64,000 bases of DNA, taken from assembly GCF_000982415.1 (NCBI RefSeq), contig NZ_LANI01000006.1:55296-119295 (forward strand). Reading direction: 5' to 3'. This stretch comes from Kiloniella litopenaei (GTDB taxonomy: Bacteria > Pseudomonadota > Alphaproteobacteria > Kiloniellales > Kiloniellaceae). Below, piece by piece: positions 58,279-64,000 of this stretch (positions are counted from its first letter, which is position 1; each line of letters opens with the position of its first letter). The notes under the pieces are model-generated. The model worked only from the letters and a program-made list of their open reading frames with translations. It was not told the origin of the DNA and ran no database searches. A program made the position numbers and the translations under genes.

Positions 58279-58636
58279 ACCGTCTGTGCTTTGTCCTTTA
58301 AACGCTAGTGCCATCTCGCCCCCCCATACGTTCCGCACAACAAAAAACGCCTTAGCAGTTTATCCCACTAAGGCGTTGATTTTAATTATTGTTTACACAC
58401 AAAAATAACCGACAATTCAATTTCAAGGCAAGCCGATTTTTAAAAGTTTAGACATTACATGTCTTACGACACTTTCTTTATCAATATTATAAACCACTTT
58501 CCCAGATACCATATAAAAATAACAAGGTTCTATAGCCGAAAAATGAACATTGCTTCAAACGATAGAAAACAACTAATTCTCAAGCAAGTATCCAATGTTA
58601 TGTAACATAGCTCGGTTTTGAGATTGACGTCCGACG
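58279..58636. other. 358-base intergenic region with terminator repeat
   Basis: No gene is visible. The notable feature is the hairpin repeat at 58324-58377, near-identical to the tRNA-fMet terminator at 63912-63963. The remainder is AT-rich and separates the LysR gene from the end of the convergent secreted-protein gene. No tRNA remnant was found next to the hairpin. Confidence 0.6.
58324..58377 (-). terminator. Terminator hairpin, repeat copy 1
   Basis: AACGCCTTAG (58346-58355) pairs with CTAAGGCGTT (58368-58377) around a 12-base loop. On the minus strand this is followed by TTTTTTG. The flank CCATACGTTCC is also shared with the second copy. It probably ends transcription of the two secreted-protein genes 260 bases upstream. 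Confidence 0.75.
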
Positions 58637-60043
58637 TTACGAAAAACAGAAAACACGGCTGGCAAAGGTTGGGTTTTCTCCTTCGGTGAAACCATTATTA
58701 CGAAGAGTTCGGTATCTACCCACAATTTTGTCAGGTGCCGTTTGGTCTGTTGTCCAGATCCCCCAAAATGGATCCCCAAGCGGGATCATTTCCTTCAAAT
58801 GGGGTTTGGCTTCAGCAACGCTGGGCAAGTGCATCCCCTTACTCTGGCAAAACGCCTTGGCAGCACTAAATGTCATCCGTTCCGGATGGAACAGAAAGGC
58901 CGAAGTTTTTTTGTTTTGAGCATCCGCGACTATAGCCGTTTTCATATTGGAAGATTCCGTCCCAAAACCGTCAGGAGCCTCCCCCACATTTGCTGTTGGT
59001 CCACTTGCGAGCTTGTCCGCTCTTTTCTCCTCAAAAGTATTTTTAAAGGGAAGGTTGTTACGAACTCTGTACTTGATTCGCTGAAAATCCTCTTTTGCCA
59101 GGCGAATAAGGTCATAACCGCGTTCATCAGCATCGGAAACATATTTCTGCATATATACCAGGTCCTCATCCATCTTGTCATTATCGACTGTAGATGACTG
59201 AACCACATCCGCATACTGGGCTTGCCACATCATACACACACCACGTCGCTGCTCTTCAATTTGTGCCAGTCGTTTCTTAATGGGACCATAAGGATTATCA
59301 AAGCACTCACCTGCCCCCAAGGAACAGAAGCATTGGTCTTTGATAGCATGATTTAGTTTCAGGTTTGCAGTTGTGGGTTTATTACCACTTGGTAAAGAGA
59401 CAGCCAAAGTTGACACTTGTGGACTTGCATCTGGTATCGCTGCCTGAGTACCGATTGCCTTTGGAGCACCCTTTGGGGTTAAGCTAGATTTTAAAACACT
59501 TTCAAATGAAAGGCCTTTTTTCGATACTTGGGCCTGCTGTTTTGGAATATCACGAGGCCACTCATCAAAAAATGCCTGAATGCAACCATACCGCCCCTCG
59601 CAATAAGCCGCGACCTTATCATAGGCCGCTTGGCTCACCGCATGTGCTGTATCTTTAAATCGAATACGGCTTTCCAGACACATATATTCACTTTGACATT
59701 CAATCGTAATGGTCAGGGTACGATCGTTCTTCTTGGATCTATCCAGTGATGGTTCCAACGCTGATTTTCGTTTGTACTGCTCCTGCAGTGTATCACTGAT
59801 ATCCTCCTGATCATAAGCTGCTTCTATACGCTTACAGAACGGGCTGTTTTCAAAAACCTGATCCTTTAACCAACTCAATGCATCAGGTAGCGCATCTATC
59901 ATATAGCTATGACACGCTGCCTTGATTGTCTCGTCCAGTTTCATCTCATGCTGAACTGTATCCTGAGCAACTGATGCACTTTGTAATGTAAAAAGGAATG
60001 CCGCAAAGCCTACTAGCCCCGCAGCGCGTTTGAAAATGCTCAT
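58637..60043 (-). CDS. Secreted protein with C-type-lectin-like C-terminus
   Basis: A 468-residue exported protein; the signal peptide ends near ASVAQ. The N-terminal half is helical with scattered cysteines (AACHSYM, FCKRIEAAYD, CLESRIRF, CEGRYGCIQAFF), followed by a low-complexity linker and a Cys-rich segment CFCSLGAGECFDNPYGP. The last ~85 residues (MTFSAAKAFCQSKGMHLPSV, then FWGIWTTDQ and a terminal RVFCFS) have the spacing of a C-type-lectin-like fold with the characteristic Trp and paired Cys. The function is unknown; surface binding or adhesion is inferred. The lipoprotein gene lies three bases upstream, so the two are co-transcribed. Confidence 0.8.
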   Translation of the reverse strand: MSIFKRAAGLVGFAAFLFTLQSASVAQDTVQHEMKLDETIKAACHSYMIDALPDALSWLKDQVFENSPFCKRIEAAYDQEDISDTLQEQYKRKSALEPSLDRSKKNDRTLTITIECQSEYMCLESRIRFKDTAHAVSQAAYDKVAAYCEGRYGCIQAFFDEWPRDIPKQQAQVSKKGLSFESVLKSSLTPKGAPKAIGTQAAIPDASPQVSTLAVSLPSGNKPTTANLKLNHAIKDQCFCSLGAGECFDNPYGPIKKRLAQIEEQRRGVCMMWQAQYADVVQSSTVDNDKMDEDLVYMQKYVSDADERGYDLIRLAKEDFQRIKYRVRNNLPFKNTFEEKRADKLASGPTANVGEAPDGFGTESSNMKTAIVADAQNKKTSAFLFHPERMTFSAAKAFCQSKGMHLPSVAEAKPHLKEMIPLGDPFWGIWTTDQTAPDKIVGRYRTLRNNGFTEGENPTFASRVFCFS

Positions 60044-60046
60044 GTC

Positions 60047-61087
60047 TTAGCCTTTTATTTTTGTCAAAAGCTTAATTGCGGGTTTGTAATAATCAGAGGA
60101 TGGATCAATTTGTTTTACAAAACGGACTAGTTTTATATAAGCACCGCGTTTATCTCCACTGGCAAGCAGTGCCTGTGCCCAATAATAATTGGTCATCCCG
60201 TCAATAGGAACAGGCAAGGCATTCAACCGTTCAAAATAAGGAACTGCTTCTGCAGGTTTTCCTGTGTTAAACAGCTCTCCAATTTGTAACATAAACTGAT
60301 CCCGCAACACTGACGGAGGCAGATCCGATGTCTTGTTCAGGCGAGCGCCATTTACGTGTGTTTCCTCTTTTTGTGCCAAAGGTGAAGAAACTTCTTTTGA
60401 AGCAACTGAAGCCGTTTTCTGGACACCGCCCATGTCGATCATGGCAGTAATTTGCGCCCGTCGATTGGCTGAAATCAAAACAGGTGGGATTTCCGCAATC
60501 GCTCTTTTACAAGAAGTATCAATACTGGTGGGTCCACAGGTGTCGATAAGTTTTTTTAAATTACCAGGTAGGAACGCGTGAACCGGGTTCTTCAACTGCA
60601 CCTGAAACGGTTCTGTCGATCGTTCTTTCAAGTCACTCTCAAACGCTTGACGCGTGCCAATCTTATAAGGAGTGTCACCAAACCAAGAGTTATCGATTAC
60701 CAGATAGGTAATTTTGCCTTTGCTCACCGGTATTTGCATGGGCGGAAAATTAAACGCGGCTTGTCGTGCATGAAACTTATGTGTGCCAGGCATAATTGGC
60801 AACCAGATATAGCCCTGATAGTGAGTCGCCAGCGGAATATCGTTGAGGGTATAAATAAGTGGATAACTCTCCGCCCCCAAAACAACAATGGCAATGGCCC
60901 CAGCCTCACCCAAATTGCCTGGTGTAACCACTTTTGTATAGTCTTCCGAGTTGGTTTGGCTCAAAGGGGGTGGCGGGCCGCTACTTGTGACGCACCCTGA
61001 AAGAACAAAGGTCAACAGACCGAGGCTTAGCAAGCACTTCAAAGACGAAACAAAACGCAAGGATCGATGATAGAGACGGGCAAACAT
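60047..61087 (-). CDS. Lipoprotein with C-terminal TPR-like segment
   Basis: A 346-residue lipoprotein: basic N-terminus, hydrophobic helix and lipobox LSGC, with lipidated Cys at about residue 32. Residues ~60-140 resemble a DUF2846-like beta domain (YIWLPIMPGTHKFHARQ). The last ~80 residues (IGELFNTGKPAEAVPYFERL onward) look like one or two TPR helices. It is expected in the inner or outer membrane facing the periplasm. Its stop is three bases before the start of the secreted protein, implying a functional pair. No known named family. Confidence 0.82.
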   Translation of the reverse strand: MFARLYHRSLRFVSSLKCLLSLGLLTFVLSGCVTSSGPPPPLSQTNSEDYTKVVTPGNLGEAGAIAIVVLGAESYPLIYTLNDIPLATHYQGYIWLPIMPGTHKFHARQAAFNFPPMQIPVSKGKITYLVIDNSWFGDTPYKIGTRQAFESDLKERSTEPFQVQLKNPVHAFLPGNLKKLIDTCGPTSIDTSCKRAIAEIPPVLISANRRAQITAMIDMGGVQKTASVASKEVSSPLAQKEETHVNGARLNKTSDLPPSVLRDQFMLQIGELFNTGKPAEAVPYFERLNALPVPIDGMTNYYWAQALLASGDKRGAYIKLVRFVKQIDPSSDYYKPAIKLLTKIKG

Positions 61088-61601
61088 TCAATATCCGTAA
61101 CTAGATTATTCCTGTTCTCAAAATTGATATGACGAAAGCATAACTGATCATGCATGTCAATTTACCTCGGAAAACCACCTGATCGATATAATCAAAAGCA
61201 TTTTCCAGTATTGCCTCAGATTAAAATTAATAGCCCCTCATACACTTTCCTTCTCCAAGGGCGCGTGTCCACGATGAAAATACTGCCTCGACTCGCTAAT
61301 ACAGATTTTTGCGAGAACAAATGTATGCGTGGATTTATATTCAGTTTTTTATATTTCCTTTTGAGCGCAAATAAGCCTCTATCGTTTTCACGATAGAGGC
61401 TTATTTGTTCTTTAAGCTGGTTGCAGAGGTTCGAAGTAAACTTTACCGAACAAACAGCATAACCTTTTCCACCCCAAAATCAGACCTGGTAAGCTTGATA
61501 GAGTTTAACAATGTTTGCACCAAAACAGATATTAGTTAAACCTCAAGGTGCACTTTAACCACATCAACAAGCCCCTTGTTATAACCGATAGGCAATAACT
61601 T
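61088..61601. other. 514-base intergenic region with a strong orphan hairpin
   Basis: No supportable gene is present. A short open frame at 61154-61396 runs into the hairpin and lacks a ribosome binding site. The promoter of the lipoprotein operon should lie in the left part (minus strand). The hairpin at 61369-61406 is not close to any gene end: the MFS stop at 61602 is about 200 bases away on the minus strand. Confidence 0.6.
61369..61406. terminator. Perfect 16-bp hairpin, probable terminator
   Basis: AAATAAGCCTCTATCG (61369-61384) pairs fully with CGATAGAGGCTTATTT (61391-61406) around a 6-base loop, with T-rich 3' sides on both strands. On the minus strand it would end the MFS transcript. 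On the plus strand it could end a small RNA starting in 61100-61360. Confidence 0.65.
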
Positions 61602-62777
61602 TTAGACTTTCTGGGTAATCACATGTTTATCCAAAACACCTGACAAACGGGTCAAACCAAGTGCCCCAAGAACAATGATCGCACCGATCCATGGTGTATC
61701 CATCAGAGACATGCTATCAACTACATATCCCCCGACAAATGCCCCAATAGCAATGCCAACATTAAAAGCTGCGATGTTCAAACCAGAAGCCACATCTACT
61801 GCATTTGGCCTGTATTTCTTAGCCAGCTTAACAACATAAACCTGCAAACCCGGTACATTACCAAAAGCAAATGCTCCCCAGGCTAATACAGTTACAATAG
61901 CTGCCATTTGATATTGAGCGGTAAACGTAAAAATAAACAGAACCGCTGCCAAGAGGCTAAAGATGATATAGAGAGCTTTCACGGGCCCAATCTTATCGGC
62001 GAGTTTTCCGCCCCAGATATTCCCAAAAGCAACAGATACGCCGTAAATAAGTAGCAAAAAGGCTACTGAACTTGCTTCAAAGCCTGATACTTGTTCCAAA
62101 ATTGGCGCTAAAAAGGTGAATGCGACAAACGTGCCACCATAACCAACAGCAGTCATTGCGTATACAAGGATCAAACGTGGGTGCATCAAAACAGAAAATT
62201 GTTCAGCTAAAGCTGCAGCTTTTGATTGTTTCAAATTACTTGGGATCAATAAAAAACTACCAATAAGCGCAACTAGCCCCAATACAGATACAATTAAGAA
62301 AGTTGCACGCCAGCCAAACTCCTGACCGATCCAGGCCCCTAAAGGAACACCAGTGACAAGAGCAACAGTCAGCCCGCTAAACATAATGGCTATAGCGCTG
62401 GCTTCTTTCTCTTTAGGGACCAGCCCGGTAGCAATCGTAGAGCCAATTGAGAAAAAGACACCATGTGCAAGCCCAGTAATAACACGTGCTATAATCAGCA
62501 TTTCATATCCTGATGACATCCAAGCCGCGATATTGCCTACAATGAACAAAATCATTAAGGAAAGAAGGAGAACTTTACGGTTCCAACGACCTGTTAGTGC
62601 GGTCAGAACAGGGGCACCGATAGCAACCCCAAGGGCATAGAGGCTAACAAGTAAGCCGGCTGAAGGAAGAGAAACATCCAAATCAGAGGCAATCGTTGGC
62701 ACCAAACCGACAATAACAAACTCGGTCGTACCAATTGCAAAGGCGCTTATTGTCAGCGCAAATAATGCGATGGGCAT
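61602..62777 (-). CDS. MFS transporter (DHA1 family, AraJ/YdhP-like)
   Basis: A 391-residue twelve-helix exporter. It begins ALTISAFAIGTTEFVIVGLVP, a segment typical of the AraJ/YdhP/NepI-type DHA1 efflux group, with GRWNRKVLLL in the conserved loop 2-3 and ARVITGLAHGVFFSIGSTIA in helix 4. The substrate is unknown (sugars, nucleosides or drugs in the family). It is divergent to a LysR gene across 108 bases that contain a 10-bp inverted repeat, so it is the probable regulated target. Confidence 0.92.
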   Translation of the reverse strand: MPIALFALTISAFAIGTTEFVIVGLVPTIASDLDVSLPSAGLLVSLYALGVAIGAPVLTALTGRWNRKVLLLSLMILFIVGNIAAWMSSGYEMLIIARVITGLAHGVFFSIGSTIATGLVPKEKEASAIAIMFSGLTVALVTGVPLGAWIGQEFGWRATFLIVSVLGLVALIGSFLLIPSNLKQSKAAALAEQFSVLMHPRLILVYAMTAVGYGGTFVAFTFLAPILEQVSGFEASSVAFLLLIYGVSVAFGNIWGGKLADKIGPVKALYIIFSLLAAVLFIFTFTAQYQMAAIVTVLAWGAFAFGNVPGLQVYVVKLAKKYRPNAVDVASGLNIAAFNVGIAIGAFVGGYVVDSMSLMDTPWIGAIIVLGALGLTRLSGVLDKHVITQKV

Positions 62778-62817
62778 AGGAGATTACTCCACAATTCATT
62801 AATATTGACGTGGAAGC

Positions 62818-62855
62818 ACTATGGCGTCATATTTTTTTTGGAAAAACGCTATAGT
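62818..62855. promoter_or_regulatory. Inverted repeat, candidate LysR operator between MFS and LysR genes
   Basis: ACTATGGCGT (62818-62827) and ACGCTATAGT (62846-62855) match as an inverted repeat in 9 of 10 positions with 18 bases between. It lies in the middle of the divergent promoter region. The spacing is larger than a simple T-N11-A box but fits paired recognition/activation sites. Confidence 0.55.
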
Positions 62856-62885
62856 TTACAAATTATTTTTTCAGTTTTAACAATA

Positions 62886-63764
62886 ATGAAGAGCAGATCT
62901 GACGACCTTGAACTCTTTTTAACCGTTATTGATTGCGGAGGCTTTTCTGCTGCTGCCAAGGAACTTGATATTCCTGTTGCAAAGATTTCACGAGCCATTC
63001 AACGCTTAGAAGAGCGACTTCAAACGACATTGTTAACACGCACCACACGTAAGGTTAACCTCACTACAGAAGGAGAAACATTCGCTGGTCATGTGCGTAC
63101 GGGATTAAACCAACTAGAGCAGGCTGAAGAATTTTTAAGAGTCTCAAAAGAAACGCCCGTGGGACGACTGCGTGTTGATGCAGCTTCGCCGTTTATGCAA
63201 CATCAGATCATTCCTCATGTACAAGAGTTTTGTGAGGCCTATCCCCAAATTCAATTGGAATTAAATACATCTGAAGGAATTATTAACTTGCTGGAAAAAC
63301 AAACTGATCTGGCAATTCGGATTGGCGCATTGGAAGACTCTACTCTCCATGCCAAGCTTCTAGGACGTTCTCCCCTTCACTTGGTGGCAACAGGAAAATA
63401 CTTGGAGCGTTATGGTCTACCAAAAACTCCGGAAGAATTGGAAAAGCACAGACTTCTTGGTTTTACATCCCCTACATCTCTAAACAATTGGCCGATAGAA
63501 GGTGGTGTATATATAAATCCTACTTTAAGCACCAATAGCGGGACTATCTTGAGAGATTTGTGTCTGGCAGATAGCGGTATCGCCTGTTTATCGAACTTCA
63601 TGGTCTCTAACGACATCAAAGATGGCAAACTTATCCCCGTGTTAAATGGCTTAATAACTTCCACATCGCGAGAACTTGTCCAAGCGGTCTATTATCGAAA
63701 CACATCCCTGTCTTCACGTATCAGAGTTTTTCTCGATTTTTTTGCTGCTAAATTCAACCTTTAA
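62886..63764 (+). CDS. LysR family regulator paired with the MFS transporter
   Basis: A 292-residue regulator. The start at MKSRSDDLELF (62886) is chosen because the earlier open frame from TTG 62805 crosses the operator-like inverted repeat. The winged helix has FLTVIDCGGFSAAAKELDIP and VAKISRAIQRLEERLQ; the inducer-binding domain follows, with the YafC/CrgA-like LAIRIGALEDSTLHAKLL. It probably controls the divergent MFS gene. No clear ribosome binding site is seen, so translation initiation may be weak. Confidence 0.92.
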   Translation: MKSRSDDLELFLTVIDCGGFSAAAKELDIPVAKISRAIQRLEERLQTTLLTRTTRKVNLTTEGETFAGHVRTGLNQLEQAEEFLRVSKETPVGRLRVDAASPFMQHQIIPHVQEFCEAYPQIQLELNTSEGIINLLEKQTDLAIRIGALEDSTLHAKLLGRSPLHLVATGKYLERYGLPKTPEELEKHRLLGFTSPTSLNNWPIEGGVYINPTLSTNSGTILRDLCLADSGIACLSNFMVSNDIKDGKLIPVLNGLITSTSRELVQAVYYRNTSLSSRIRVFLDFFAAKFNL

Positions 63765-63911
63765 GAATCATTTTGAATTTCACTATTAACTGACAACATG
63801 TGATTTTCAATTGATATCCGCAGTTTAATTTTCACAAAACATTTCCCTGTTTTTTGTTTTTAATAACGCCAATTGTTTCCTATGCGCATATAAACAAGCT
63901 CTCAACTTCCG

Positions 63912-63963
63912 CCATACGTTCCTTGGAACAAAAAACGCCTTAGCGGTTTCCCACTAAGGCGTT
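63912..63963 (-). terminator. Terminator hairpin of tRNA-fMet, repeat copy 2
   Basis: AACGCCTTAG (63934-63943) pairs with CTAAGGCGTT (63954-63963) around a 10-base loop, followed on the minus strand by TTTTTTG. It begins five bases after the CCA end of the tRNA and is near-identical to 58324-58377. Confidence 0.88.
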
Positions 63964-63966
63964 TAT

Positions 63967-64000
<34 letters not shown>

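Noticed and set aside
61154..61396. 80-residue plus-strand frame before the orphan hairpin
   Set aside because: It runs through the terminator hairpin itself and lacks a ribosome binding site.
58324..63963. An integrated genomic island with attL/attR
   Set aside because: The repeats match the terminator, not the tRNA 3' end, and no integrase is present. It is kept as a rearrangement candidate only.

Overview
The window reads as a chromosomal segment of an alphaproteobacterium, most likely a marine Rhodospirillales-like lineage. The grounds are the mix of families: an alphaproteobacterial MntR/Mnt system, a DUF6356 protein, a secreted protein with a Cys-rich C-terminal domain that I associate with this order, YeiH, and BKACE-type enzymes. 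Base composition is moderate, with clearly AT-richer stretches at about 25.3-28.6 kb and 44.1-48.1 kb. Species cannot be named from sequence alone. I found no CRISPR array, transposase, integrase or rRNA. The only tRNA is the 3' end of an initiator tRNA at the right edge.

Layout. 1-7.8 kb: the end of a PAS histidine kinase, an AzlCD amino-acid exporter, phosphoglycerate kinase, a small unknown protein, a large secreted protein, Fe superoxide dismutase and the manganese regulator MntR. 8.0-12.1 kb: a four-gene manganese ABC importer (mntABCD-like) behind a perfect 16-bp palindrome inside its promoter; one permease carries a C-terminal winged-helix-like extension. 12.1-21.9 kb: ordinary amino-acid metabolism and transport: a repeat-rich small secreted protein, a GlxA/AraC regulator, a glyoxylate aminotransferase, a LysE exporter, an FAD amine oxidase, an Lrp regulator, DUF6356, YeiH, an M20 dipeptidase and a ProC-like reductase.

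22.2-46.9 kb, all on the minus strand: a surface-glycan cluster. Its promoter-proximal end makes a di-N-acetylated uronic-acid sugar nucleotide (WbpB/WbpD/WbpE-like). It continues through a second aminotransferase, two epimerases, two methyltransferases, two hexapeptide-repeat acyltransferases, four glycosyltransferases or related proteins, an MsbA/PglK-like ABC exporter, a radical SAM protein and two asparagine-synthase-type amidotransferases. It also holds an ATP-grasp ligase, a small metallophosphoesterase and a C45-type Ntn hydrolase. Sixteen of these genes, from 46851 to 28655, are nearly gapless or overlapping. The concentration of amide chemistry suggests a glycan with uronamide or amino-acyl groups.

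46.9-48.1 kb is an AT-rich gene-free stretch. 48.1-58.3 kb is a catabolic module: a divergent LysR regulator, a PotABCD-like importer with a Tat-signal binding protein, a class III aminotransferase, a BKACE-family beta-keto acid cleavage enzyme, an acetylpolyamine-amidohydrolase-like deacetylase, an FAD amine oxidase and RidA. It looks like uptake and breakdown of a polyamine or amino-keto compound by a route I cannot identify. 58.3-64 kb holds two linked secreted/lipoprotein genes and a divergent MFS/LysR pair with a clear operator candidate. This block is bracketed by two near-identical ~52-bp terminator repeats, the right one belonging to the tRNA-fMet gene.
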